Shown one piece after another: positions 1-7,210 of a stretch of DNA of 52,173 nucleotides. The translations under genes and the position numbers were made by a program. The notes beneath the pieces were generated by a model. It was not told the origin of the DNA. It was given only the letters and a program-made list of their open reading frames with translations, and made no database searches. This stretch comes from Clostridia bacterium (GTDB lineage: Bacteria; Bacillota; Clostridia; Oscillospirales; CAG-272). Location of the stretch: assembly GCA_017613355.1 (NCBI GenBank), contig JAGAEA010000040.1, positions 1 through 52,173 of the forward strand. The letters are read 5' to 3'. Within the stretch, counting starts at the first letter, position 1. Each line of letters starts with the position of its first letter.

Positions 1-1039
1 GGATTGCCGCACAGAACAGTATCGTCTGATCTACCTCTATGATTCCGACGGAAGCCCGATCGGGATGCAGTATCGGGAACCGAGTATGGCGGAAGGATCG
101 TTTTACACCTTTTGGTTCGAGAAAAACCTGCAAGGGGATATCGTAGCGGTCTATAACGAGACGGGAACCAAGTTAATCTCCTACGCCTATGACGCTTGGG
201 GGAATTTCAGAACCACTACACACAATCGTTCGGGCACCAATGCATATGCCGCTTACAATCCCTTCCGCTATCGTGGCTACTATTACGATGATTTCTATGG
301 TTGTTTTGACCAAATCGGCAGGGAAATCGGATTTTACTATCTGAACAGCAGATATTATAATCCGGAATGGGGACGGTTTATCAATGCGGATGGATATGTT
401 TCCACGGGAACGGGTCTCCTCGGCTACAATATGTATGCGTATTGTAATAACAATCCGGTCATGTACGTGGATCCGGATGGAAACTGGCCATCTTGGAGCC
501 AAGTATTAACCGGGGTTGCAATCGTTGCAGGTGTTGTTGCTGTTGCTGCATTATGTGTTGCAACAGCAGGAATTGGAGTTGCAGCTGTGGCAGGAACTGC
601 AGCGGTTGTTTCGATGGCAACATCGACCGCGGTTACTGCAACAAGTGTTGCTTTGACCGCAGCAACCGTAATGGTTGCATCATACGTTGCGGCAGGTGTT
701 GCGGCTATGGTCGAAGATGATGAAATAGCTACTCCAAAAGAAATAGCGATTACGGATTCTAAATCTAATAGGCAGCAGGCATATTTCCCAGAAAATCCAT
801 ATACTTTTTCCCCACAAGGGCTTGTGTTTATTGAAAGATCAGGGACAAAAAACGGAAAAATACTTCAATGGGTTGACCCCGCGAGTGGCTGTCCTGTTTT
901 TGAATGGGATGAAGATTTACGGAAAGGTGCACATTATCACGCAATGCTTCCTGAATGGCAAGGACAACATAGGGGGCCGCATTATAATGCGGGAACGCCA
1001 GTTCCTGAACCATGGAACTCTATATATTTTGGAGGATAA
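1..1039 (+). CDS. RHS repeat-associated core protein, C-terminal polymorphic toxin tip (5' partial)
   Basis: The frame is open from base 2, so the gene enters from the left of the window. The visible part is the end of an RHS shell (YD repeats), the hallmark core around residues 85-140 of the visible stretch (FYYLNSRYYNPEWGRFINAD, then GLLGYNMYAYCNNNPVMYVD-PDG), and a variable tip. After PDG comes an Ala/Val-rich hydrophobic stretch of about 70 residues that could cross or insert into a membrane. The last ~100 residues are soluble and rich in His, with GAHYHAM and GPHYNAG motifs. In RHS proteins the C-terminal tip is the toxin, cleaved off after the core and delivered to competitors. I do not recognise this toxin family; the paired His motifs hint at a metal-dependent or nuclease-type active site, but that is inference. 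The immunity gene follows at once. Confidence 0.88.
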   Translation, partial: DCRTEQYRLIYLYDSDGSPIGMQYREPSMAEGSFYTFWFEKNLQGDIVAVYNETGTKLISYAYDAWGNFRTTTHNRSGTNAYAAYNPFRYRGYYYDDFYGCFDQIGREIGFYYLNSRYYNPEWGRFINADGYVSTGTGLLGYNMYAYCNNNPVMYVDPDGNWPSWSQVLTGVAIVAGVVAVAALCVATAGIGVAAVAGTAAVVSMATSTAVTATSVALTAATVMVASYVAAGVAAMVEDDEIATPKEIAITDSKSNRQQAYFPENPYTFSPQGLVFIERSGTKNGKILQWVDPASGCPVFEWDEDLRKGAHYHAMLPEWQGQHRGPHYNAGTPVPEPWNSIYFGG

Positions 1040-1043
1040 TTTT

Positions 1044-1454
1044 ATGAACGTAAACCGATTTTCTCCTGATGAATTAAAAAATATCTGTTTGCATGATAAA
1101 ATCATTGGAACAATTCAATTTGACAGATTGATGAAAAAAATGATTATACCAATTATGCCGGAAAATGAGCATGATACAGATAATACAATTCATGAGATGA
1201 TATTTTCAAATGTTTTGGGATATGAAATAACAACATGTGATTTTTGGTGTCCTTCGCCGCACATATTCAGTTTTAGTTTTCTTTCAAAAGAAGAAGAACG
1301 TTTAATTCCGAAATATTATAAAAAATGGTGTGCTCAAAATGATTCATTTCATACACCTGAAAACTTTCCGGGAGCAAAAAGTTTTGAAGTTCTTTTTGAG
1401 TTTACTTCTGGAGATACGTTATCAATTGCTTGTGAAGAATTATTTTGGGAATAA
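1044..1454 (+). CDS. probable immunity protein for the upstream RHS toxin
   Basis: 136 residues, starting at an ATG 5 bp after the toxin stop. The Shine-Dalgarno GGAGG lies inside the last codons of the toxin gene, so the two are translationally coupled. An upstream in-frame extension exists but overlaps the toxin and lacks a ribosome site. The protein is acidic and soluble with no signal peptide and no family I recognise; it has IIGTIQFDRLMKKMIIPI and CDFWCPSPHIFSFSF stretches. Its function is inferred from position: RHS toxin tips are followed directly by a small cognate immunity gene. The coding is AT-rich compared with the RHS core, as is usual for exchanged tip cassettes. Confidence 0.75.
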   Translation: MNVNRFSPDELKNICLHDKIIGTIQFDRLMKKMIIPIMPENEHDTDNTIHEMIFSNVLGYEITTCDFWCPSPHIFSFSFLSKEEERLIPKYYKKWCAQNDSFHTPENFPGAKSFEVLFEFTSGDTLSIACEELFWE

Positions 1455-1461
1455 GCTTTTT

Positions 1462-1500
1462 AACGGCTATATTGAATTGGCGGAACTGCTGAAACCGTAA
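1462..1500 (+). pseudogene. 3' tail of an ankyrin-type immunity gene
   Basis: These 39 bases encode NGYIELAELLKP-stop. They match the end of the intact ankyrin immunity gene at 3208-3246 (NGYTELAELLKP-stop) nearly base for base, and the same 'atcaaaaaatacccc' plus hairpin follows both. No other part of an ankyrin gene is present here. This is a remnant left when the toxin/immunity pair upstream replaced an older pair. Confidence 0.8.
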
Positions 1501-1512
1501 ATCAAAAAATAC

Positions 1513-1545
1513 CCCCACCCGACAATTTTTAATTGTCGGGTGGGG
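1513..1545. terminator. 15-bp stem hairpin after toxin-immunity unit 1
   Basis: Perfect inverted repeat (ccccacccgacaatt / aattgtcgggtgggg) with a 3-nt loop. No strong T-run follows on the plus strand; the A-rich stretch before it would give a U-run on the minus strand. A diverged copy lies at 3260-3290, so it is part of the repeated cassette junction. Confidence 0.6.
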
Positions 1546-2404
1546 CGGAAGGATCGTTTTACATTTTGGGTTCGAAAAAAACCTGCAAAGGGATATTGTA
1601 GCGGTCTATAACGAGGTGGGGACTAAGTTAATCTCCTACAAGTATGACGCTTGGGGAAACGTCAGCACCACCATCAGTCATTTGGGGAACTGGTGGGAGG
1701 CATCGCTGAATCCGTTCCGCTATCGTGGTTACTACTATGATACCGAAACCGGCTTCTACTATCTGAACAGCAGATATTATAATCCGGAATGGGGACGGTT
1801 TATCAATGCGGACGGATATGTTTCCACGGGAACGGGTCTCCTCGGCTACAATATGTATGCGTATTGTAATAATAATCCCGTGATGTACGTGGATCCGGAT
1901 GGGGAATTTCCGTGGCTCATCCTTGCGATTGTTGTCGTGGCTGCGGTTTTTGTCGCTGATATAATTGTGAGTGCAACAACAGGTAATGCTATCATTGGTC
2001 CTTCAAAGGAAGAGCACTATGCAAGAAATCAAAATCAAAAAGATTACATCCAATCTTTGGGGAATACAGATGAAGAACGAATCGAGAGGATTATCAACGA
2101 TTGGGAGAGGCAAAAAGATTCCGCAAACAGATACCATAGATTTACATATGGAGAACAGGATAAAGATGCCCGATATAATAAAAAGTTTATGTCGCCAGAC
2201 AAACGCATGGAAGTTGTTATTTGCTTTCCACCTGATGGTAGATCCCCTTATATTGTAAAAGATCCGTACAACGAAGGCACGTATAACTTTGGGGATGATT
2301 TGGGGCATATTATTAATGATGTGTACCCATACTACAAATGGGGAAACTCTACTGTCGATAGTGGTATCAATCATTTGTTTGATAGAATAATCGGGAGGTG
2401 GTAA
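1546..2404 (+). pseudogene. orphan RHS tip with a second toxin domain (no start codon)
   Basis: Begins abruptly in RHS core sequence that matches bases ~90-480 (EKN-LQ-GDIVAVYNE, then the NSRYYNPEWGRF...CNNNPVMYVDPDG core). There is no upstream RHS shell, no ATG and no ribosome site, and a 1-bp deletion near 1566 shifts the frame relative to the first copy. A GTG at 1616 is the only formal start and is not convincing. After PDG come one hydrophobic segment (PWLILAIVVVAAVFVADIIV) and ~145 soluble residues rich in charged side chains, ending YPYYKWGNSTVDSGINHLFD; I do not recognise this toxin family. It is best read as a displaced, silent toxin tip that could be re-activated by recombination through the shared core. 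Confidence 0.8.
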
Positions 2405-2409
2405 ATCAT

Positions 2410-3246
2410 ATGATTAGAAAAAGAAGAATCTGTTTGCATGTAGCCTTGTCTGCGCTGATATGTATATGCGTATTCCTTTTGTCGTTTTTGGTGGTTAAAG
2501 TGAAAAAGTATAATGATGTTTCAAAACTATGTAAGCAAATTAAAAATGGAACCTATACAAGTACAACCATTGGAAACGGAGTCAGCTATCCGATTTGGTT
2601 GATAGGGATTACTTCAAGGACTTTTGAAGATGCTCCCGACATCCCATTGGTAGTGGCGTGTCAATACGGAAATGAAAAAGCAATTCGTGATTTGTTGGAA
2701 AACGGAGCTGATCCCAATTGGTCTTATAAAGGTGGTTTTTCCCCGATTGAAGCATTATATACCTCGCCGTTTCAAGGGAAAGAAAATCGATTGGAAATGG
2801 CGAAATTACTTGTAGATTATGGAGCCGATGTAACCTATTGTTGCTCGGGGGTAGAAGCAATTTTTGAAGAAGTAAGTCGGTTGTGGTTGCACTTTTCAGA
2901 ACAAGAAGAAATTACTGTTGCGGAAAATATGTGCTTTTTGTTAGACCACGGGGCAAGCAGGGTGGATCCTCAATCTGAAATTTCATTGCTACACTACACA
3001 GCAAGAGATAATTCACTTTTCATATCAGAGATTTTGGTGAAAGATTATCAATTTGATGTGAATTATCAAACATCAACAGGACAAACTGCCCTCATGTTTG
3101 CCGCAGAAAAAGGAAATATCGATATAGTCAATATGCTACTTTCCCATGAAGCCGACAAAATGTTAACCGACGCAAATGGCAAAACCGCCTATGATTATGC
3201 CGTCGAAAATGGCTACACAGAATTGGCAGAACTGCTGAAACCGTAA
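2410..3246 (+). CDS. membrane-anchored ankyrin-repeat protein, probable immunity protein of orphan tip 2
   Basis: 278 residues. The ATG at 2410 is chosen because GGGAGGTGG sits about 9 bases upstream, across the stop of the orphan toxin tip; an in-frame GTG at 2398 has no such site. An N-terminal membrane segment (residues ~10-30, LSALICICVFLLSFLVV) is followed by four to five ankyrin-type repeats: DIPLVVACQYGNEKAIRDLL-ENGADPN, a second near residue 120 with LLVDYGADV, CFLLDHGASRV, TALMFAAEKGNIDIVNMLL and the terminal TAYDYAVENGYTELAELL. Ankyrin proteins are a known class of immunity partners in polymorphic toxin loci. Position directly after a toxin tip and the duplicated 3' tail at 1462 support that role; the membrane anchor suggests protection at the inner membrane. 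Confidence 0.75.
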   Translation: MIRKRRICLHVALSALICICVFLLSFLVVKVKKYNDVSKLCKQIKNGTYTSTTIGNGVSYPIWLIGITSRTFEDAPDIPLVVACQYGNEKAIRDLLENGADPNWSYKGGFSPIEALYTSPFQGKENRLEMAKLLVDYGADVTYCCSGVEAIFEEVSRLWLHFSEQEEITVAENMCFLLDHGASRVDPQSEISLLHYTARDNSLFISEILVKDYQFDVNYQTSTGQTALMFAAEKGNIDIVNMLLSHEADKMLTDANGKTAYDYAVENGYTELAELLKP

Positions 3247-3259
3247 ATCAAAAAATACC

Positions 3260-3290
3260 CCTGCCCGACAATAACCATTTGTCGGGCGGG
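3260..3290. terminator. hairpin after ankyrin immunity gene
   Basis: Inverted repeat (gcccgacaa / ttgtcgggc, extended by G-U and C-G pairs). It is homologous in position and sequence to the hairpin at 1513-1545, and no clear T-run follows. Confidence 0.55.
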
Positions 3291-3305
3291 ACGGGAAAAA
3301 TTGTT

Positions 3306-3360
3306 GTCTGATCTACCTTTACGATGCCTCCGGAAGTCCGATCGGGATGCAGTATCGCTA
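3306..3360 (+). pseudogene. third RHS core scrap
   Basis: About 55 bases match the first bases of the window: LIYLYDASGSPIGMQYRY against LIYLYDSDGSPIGMQYRE. Similarity then stops and an unrelated sequence follows. It is a truncated RHS core fragment, the third in this locus. Confidence 0.75.
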
Positions 3361-3456
3361 CTCGAATATCTCTCTATGTTTATGCCGGATTGGGCAACAA
3401 GAAAGGAACGATTGGAAAAGAGCCATCTTCAAATCGCGGAACCGAAATAAACAATC

Positions 3457-3475
3457 TGGGTCAAACTTGGGTCAA
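3457..3475 (+). promoter_or_regulatory. TGGGTCAA pair outside the island (candidate Int arm site)
   Basis: Two copies of TGGGTCAA start 11 bp apart at 3457 and 3468, about 104 bp from the left att repeat. The same pair with the same spacing and distance occurs at 17211 inside the right end of the element. It looks like an arm-type integrase site belonging to a neighbouring, older element. Confidence 0.5.
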
Positions 3476-3521
3476 CCGCATTCTTCAAAATGTCGAAAAT
3501 CGATGACGTATCGCAAAATAG

Positions 3522-3565
3522 ACAAGAAAGCCGCCTTTATCCGATGGATAAAAGCGGTTTTCTTG
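3522..3565. terminator. bidirectional hairpin, second copy of the tRNA-Pro terminator
   Basis: acaagaaa...gccgcctttatcc / ggataaaagcggttttcttgt forms a long stem with A and T runs on either side. It is a diverged copy of the terminator at 17281-17317 next to the intact tRNA-Pro. Confidence 0.65.
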
Positions 3566-3571
3566 TTGGCG

Positions 3572-3630
3572 TTCACCAAATTGAGTGGTCGGAGTGACTG
3601 GACTCGAACCAGCGGCCTCTTGGTCCCGAA
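3572..3630 (+). repeat. left attachment repeat (3' part of tRNA-Pro)
   Basis: Fifty-nine bases identical to 17325-17383. Forty-five of them (3586-3630) are the 3' part of the tRNA-Pro gene in reverse complement, from the anticodon loop to CCA. Beyond 3630 the sequence no longer follows the tRNA, so this is the displaced tRNA end at the far side of the integrated element. Confidence 0.88.
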
Positions 3631-3929
3631 GCGGTCCAAAAGGGCGCGGAGCCTTTCCAAAAGCCACTTTTCGGTGCTTTTCAGTCCGGTTTTCGGGCAA
3701 AACCAAGAGGTCAATCTGCTTTCGTGTCCACCTGTTCCATGCGGTGCTTTTCCCGTATGGGTCAAGTTATGGGTCAGGCTTTTCCGGTATCAAAAGATAC
3801 TGCCGAAAGATACTTATTTGGGTCAAATCAATGGGTCAAATTACGCCCCACCCCGGTGCAAAACTTGAAACGGATATAGAAGAACAAACAAATGAGAAAA
3901 GATTTATAAAAGCCGGTTTGCTCCCTATC
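3631..3929. promoter_or_regulatory. left end of island: two pairs of TGGGTCA(A) arm sites, no gene
   Basis: No credible gene lies here. TGGGTCAA/TGGGTCA copies start at 3758 and 3770, and at 3819 and 3832, all in the same orientation with 12-13 bp spacing. Their place 130-210 bp inside the att repeat is where tyrosine integrases of the lambda/Tn916 type have arm-binding sites. Confidence 0.5.
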
Positions 3930-5060
3930 TTACTTGAAAAAAGCAGGATTGAATCGATATTTTCCTTTGCCTAAACCGCTGACCGATTCGGTAATGCCTA
4001 CGATTGCAAGTTTTTTCAAAAGATCCGAGGTTGCGGAATCGGAAAGTCCAAGTAAGGCGGAAGCATCCGTTCTGCCAAACACGCTTTGGATCCCGAATTG
4101 ACCAAACAAAGTGATTGCATTGGTTGCCGTTTTTCTCGTTAACCCAGCGTCCATCATTTTTTGAATGTCCGGTTTTTGATCCCCAATGTCCGGTTCTTGA
4201 CTTTGAATGTCCGGTTTTTTGATCATTCCGCTGACGTGCATCGTTCTGTTCTGCAACGGGTTGTTTTCTCCGAGCAGGAGGTTTCTTAAGAACAATTCAA
4301 GAAATTCTGTTGTTTCGTGAATGCCTTTTTGCAGATTGTTGTAGTTGGCACGAACCATTGCGTTGCGAAAATACCACGCGTTTTTCGCAAAAATATCGTT
4401 GGTCACGTGGAAACCGAGAAATTGCAGGTACTTGATAAAAAAGACAGCGGTCGTCCGGGTGTTTCCTTCTCCGAATACATGGATCTGCCACAGACGCGAA
4501 ACGAAGTGCGCCAAATGATGGATGACCTTCTCCATCGAAAGGCCGGTATAATCGAACGCTTTTTCCTCTGCAAAATCGTAGTCAAGAGTGGCACGAAGTT
4601 CAAGCGCATTCCCATAAGTGACGGTATCGCCATCCAACACCCATTCCTGCTTGGTGATGTTGTAGTCACGGATCTTTCCGGCGTGTTTATAGATGCCTTT
4701 GAACAGACGCTGATGAATAGAAAGATACTGCGCTACCGAGAAGGTGAATCCTTTTTCTGCAATAATTGCGGTGATGCGGGAAGAAACTTTGTCCGCTTCC
4801 TCGGTACGCGACTCCGCCTGTTTGCGGTCGGTTTTGTAGTAGGATTCGATCAATGCCTGTGCTTCGGAGATCGTGATCTCACCCTCGATGTTCCTAACGG
4901 CGGTTTCTTTCAGATATCCAGACGTTTCCAACCCATCCACCGCCTGCAATCCGATTGCCGTGTGCCACGCATAGCTCCGCTCCCGTTTTGTGGGGTCGGC
5001 TTCGCGTTGGTATTCCTCAAAGGGATCGTGAGATTCTATGGGGGTTTCTTTCTCGCTCAT
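3930..5060 (-). CDS. Fic domain protein with C-terminal winged helix
   Basis: 376 residues. The start is the ATG at 5060, because AAAAGGAG precedes it; a longer in-frame reading to 5261 would run through the promoter. The Fic core carries HVFGEGNTR at residues 194-202, which fits HxFx(D/E)GN(G/K)R except for the second-last position. Fic enzymes transfer AMP or other nucleotide parts to target proteins. I cannot confirm a canonical (S/T)xxxE(G/N) inhibitory helix. A linker with repeated KPDIQ/EPDIG units (~residues 285-310) joins a C-terminal winged-helix-like domain (residues ~310-376, with TRKTATNAITLFGQFGI and LGLSDSATSDLLKKL). Such Fic-HTH fusions are common on islands and are seen as stress, toxin-like or regulatory proteins; the target here is unknown. 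It is transcribed away from the rest of the island. Confidence 0.88.
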   Translation of the reverse strand: MSEKETPIESHDPFEEYQREADPTKRERSYAWHTAIGLQAVDGLETSGYLKETAVRNIEGEITISEAQALIESYYKTDRKQAESRTEEADKVSSRITAIIAEKGFTFSVAQYLSIHQRLFKGIYKHAGKIRDYNITKQEWVLDGDTVTYGNALELRATLDYDFAEEKAFDYTGLSMEKVIHHLAHFVSRLWQIHVFGEGNTRTTAVFFIKYLQFLGFHVTNDIFAKNAWYFRNAMVRANYNNLQKGIHETTEFLELFLRNLLLGENNPLQNRTMHVSGMIKKPDIQSQEPDIGDQKPDIQKMMDAGLTRKTATNAITLFGQFGIQSVFGRTDASALLGLSDSATSDLLKKLAIVGITESVSGLGKGKYRFNPAFFK

Positions 5061-5121
5061 TTTGGAATCTCCTTTTTTCAAGATCGCTCTTGGATGGGAT
5101 TTTTCTAACCCTTGCCCTATT

Positions 5122-5150
5122 AGTATAACATAAAAGCATGCCAATTTCAA
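5122..5150 (-). promoter_or_regulatory. promoter of the Fic gene
   Basis: On the minus strand TTGAAA, 17 bases, TATACT, about 60 bp before the Fic start. It diverges from the promoter at 5204. Confidence 0.7.
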
Positions 5151-5203
5151 GAGCTTTCTGTGAACTCTGCCGAAATTCATTTGATACTTTTCTGTGTCTT
5201 CGC

Positions 5204-5232
5204 TTGACTTTCGGAGATGGTTGTGATATGTT
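5204..5232 (+). promoter_or_regulatory. promoter of the small gene at 5263
   Basis: TTGACT, 17 bases, TATGTT, then AAAGGAG at the start codon. Confidence 0.6.
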
Positions 5233-5262
5233 GTGGTTGACCTACGAAAGGAGAGCCACAAT

Positions 5263-5571
5263 ATGAAAGATTATGAAAGCAAGATAATCCTGCAATGTCA
5301 TGCGGAGTTGGAATGGCTCGCACCGAACGGAGAACAGGACGATGACTGGGATTGGCGGTTGGAATACGAGGGCAGAAAAGGCGAACTGACCATTCTGGAA
5401 AGCACAACGATCCATGCCGGTCAGAATTATGCCTTCCTGGTCCTACCGAACGGAACATATCTTCACACCAGTTGCGGAGCGTATTATCTGCAAAACAATC
5501 GGATTATCCTGATTACCAAGCAGACCGTTTATTGCTTCCGGGTGTTGTCGCTTGATGAAATGAAAGGTTGA
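5263..5571 (+). CDS. small protein of unknown function
   Basis: 102 residues, starting at an ATG preceded by GAAAGGAG. The in-frame upstream GTG at 5233 overlaps the -10 box and is not used. The protein is acidic and predicted mostly beta: ECHAELEWLAPNG-like start, DDDWDWRLEYEGRKGELTI, then AFLVLPNGTYLHTSCGAYYL. No signal peptide, no membrane segment and no family I recognise. It diverges from the Fic gene and shares the intergenic region, so the two may be co-regulated, but no role can be assigned. Confidence 0.65.
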   Translation: MKDYESKIILQCHAELEWLAPNGEQDDDWDWRLEYEGRKGELTILESTTIHAGQNYAFLVLPNGTYLHTSCGAYYLQNNRIILITKQTVYCFRVLSLDEMKG

Positions 5572-5742
5572 ACTGCCGGTAACCGCCAAATTCGCCCTGT
5601 GTGGCACAAAATGAGAAAAGAGAGAAAGAGATATCGCCCATCTCCCTTCTCGGCGTGTTGGCAATATTTGGGGCATTTGTGCGCGTTTCTAACCTCTTTC
5701 GCTCGGCACAGAAAAAAGTTTGTAAAAAACAAAAAATAAATC

Positions 5743-5770
5743 TTGACAAATCCCGAAACCGTGGTATAAT
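5743..5770 (+). promoter_or_regulatory. strong promoter of the island leader RNA
   Basis: Consensus TTGACA, 16 bases, TATAAT. No gene starts for about 500 bp downstream; the transcribed region is full of dyads (next entry). Confidence 0.75.
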
Positions 5771-5777
5771 AGAATTG

Positions 5778-6165
5778 GCTCAAATCAAAGAGGAAAACAG
5801 CCGTTCCCGATTGGTTGGCGACCGTCCAGATTTTGATGGGAGACGCCATGCGGCGCGCGCCGGAACAAGTAAGACGCGCCAAGCGAATCCCTCCTCCCTT
5901 GAGGATAGAAAGGGTTGCCTATATTTGAGTCACCGTTGGTGAAAGGCGAAAGGCGCGTGCGCATATCGCATGGGTCTTTTTTCTACGCCCAAAAATCAAT
6001 CCCGTAGAGGACAGGCAAAACGAACGACTACGGGATAACCATATCAAAAATCAGACAGCAAACGGAGGTGAGAACGCAAACAACGCGCGAAAGAACAAGG
6101 GATACGAGCGCGTACCAACCATAACCTTCGATCTGCATTCTTCACGATGCAGGTCTTTTCTTTTT
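5778..6165 (+). ncRNA. candidate structured leader or small RNA upstream of the HTH genes
   Basis: No convincing coding frame. Starting from the promoter at 5743 there is a G+C-rich dyad (ggcgcg...cgcgcc near 5855-5880); a stem GTGCG/CGCAT followed by gggtcttttttct near 5960; a perfect 9-bp stem ATCCCGTAG / CTACGGGAT (5999-6036); and a stem CTGCAT / ATGCAG followed by gtcttttcttttt (about 6138-6168), which reads as an intrinsic terminator. It could be an attenuated leader controlling the small HTH genes or a free-standing RNA. I do not recognise an established family. A very short frame (MKWK) with a GGAG site follows at 6200. Confidence 0.45.
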
Positions 6166-6278
6166 CCCTTGAAAAAAGATATCAGAAAGGAGAACGCTTA
6201 TGAAGTGGAAATAACACAGTCCGACCAATGAAGCAACCTACGAAACCAATCAAAAACAAACAGAAAAGGAGAAACCAT

Positions 6279-6506
6279 TTGAAGAAATCTATTTATCACA
6301 ATTATGAAGAACTACCCCTGAACCTGACCGTCCTGCAAGTGGCGGACGTCCTCGGCATCTCCCGCGCGGGAGCGTATGAACTGATCCATACCGACGGGTT
6401 CCCACGCATCAAAATCGGAGAGAATCGGTATGTCATTCCCAAGATGCCTTTCATCCGTTGGATGGAAGATCACACCGAATACGGAGATAACGGTGACTGC
6501 CCATGA
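6279..6506 (+). CDS. small helix-turn-helix (excisionase-like) protein
   Basis: 75 residues from a TTG start at 6279, chosen because AAAAGGAG lies 7 bases upstream. The ATG at 6228 would add 17 Lys-rich residues and has no ribosome site. The body LTVLQVADVLGISRAGAYEL...FPRIKIGENRYVIPK is the MerR/excisionase-type winged HTH (helix_turn_helix_17): a recognition helix followed by a wing with the R(Y/W) tail. On islands such proteins act as excision factors next to a tyrosine integrase, or as regulators. Its stop overlaps the start of the next gene (ATGA), so the two are coupled. Confidence 0.75.
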   Translation: MKKSIYHNYEELPLNLTVLQVADVLGISRAGAYELIHTDGFPRIKIGENRYVIPKMPFIRWMEDHTEYGDNGDCP

Positions 6507-6829
6507 TGGACAAAGGATATACCGTCATTGAGAACAAGATCCTGCGGTTCCGTCTGTCCGGCAATACCTTCCTCGTTTACTTCTACCTCGTCCATTGCAC
6601 GGGGAGTCATAGAGAATGTTGGCCCAGCGAGAGTACCATTTCCCGCGAACTCGGGATCAGCAAAACGACAGTCGGAAAGTGTATTCAGGAATTGATCCAA
6701 AAGAAACTGGTCTATTGCAGGAACACCTTTCAGACCGATCCGAGGACGGGCAGGACCCGGCAAAGCAACAATCACTACCAGTTGGCAGACCTGGAAGAAG
6801 CATGGCAAAGTCAATGGAAAGGGGCGTAA
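6503..6829 (+). CDS. helix-turn-helix protein (replication-initiator or regulator type)
   Basis: 108 residues; the ATG overlaps the previous stop. Residues 30-70 (ECWPSESTISRELGISKTTVGKCIQELIQKKLVYCRN) form a winged HTH of the HTH_36 type, which is common at the N-terminus of plasmid and ICE replication proteins. Here the protein ends soon after at QWKGA, so it is either a short regulator or the N-terminal remnant of a longer initiator. Cotranscribed with the excisionase-like gene and upstream of the integrase. Confidence 0.65.
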   Translation: MMDKGYTVIENKILRFRLSGNTFLVYFYLVHCTGSHRECWPSESTISRELGISKTTVGKCIQELIQKKLVYCRNTFQTDPRTGRTRQSNNHYQLADLEEAWQSQWKGA

Positions 6830-6844
6830 CCGGGGTAAAATGCA

Positions 6845-7044
6845 GGGTCGAAATGCAAGCAGGAGAAAGGGTCTGGGTCGGTAAACCGCCCGACCCGCAT
6901 CACATCTGCCGGCAGAGCCGACAGTTACGGGCTTTTCCGCATGATCAAAATCATCCGATTTTTGGGTCGCAAAATCGGGGTCAGGGTCGCAATTGTGGGT
7001 CATAAAAACGAGATTTCCCGAAAGCAAGCCGTTTTTTCGGGGTC
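6845..7044 (+). repeat. cluster of GGGTC repeats upstream of the integrase
   Basis: The ~380 bp between 6829 and 7211 holds no gene. GGGTC occurs in direct orientation at 6845, 6869, 6875, 6964, 6978, 6984, 6997 and 7040, and once inverted at 6892. The motif is the core of the TGGGTCAA sites at the island ends. The cluster could bind the integrase or excisionase, or act as origin iterons. Confidence 0.45.
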
Positions 7045-7087
7045 GATCTTGGAGTCGGTCAAAAACTGCGACGCATAAACAAAAAAA

Positions 7088-7109
7088 GCTCCCGCCGGAT
7101 GGTGGGAGC
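7088..7109 (-). terminator. hairpin with U-run on the minus strand
   Basis: gctcccgcc / ggtgggagc stem. On the minus strand it is followed by tttttttgttt. It would stop antisense transcription coming from the integrase side; no minus-strand gene is visible there. Confidence 0.5.
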
Positions 7110-7210
7110 GGAATTGATAACTTTCTGATAACTCTTCCGAAAACGCTGGATATTGAAAGCGGAATGTGGTATTGTTGGAATTACAGAATAAAAAACGAAA
7201 GGAGAAAAAT

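Noticed and set aside
3585..3974. Frames around the left att repeat
   Set aside because: They read through tRNA remnant and arm sites; the amino-acid content is that of non-coding DNA.
5601..5942. A 113-residue frame starting with GTG
   Set aside because: It runs through the consensus promoter at 5743 and dyads of the leader; no ribosome site.
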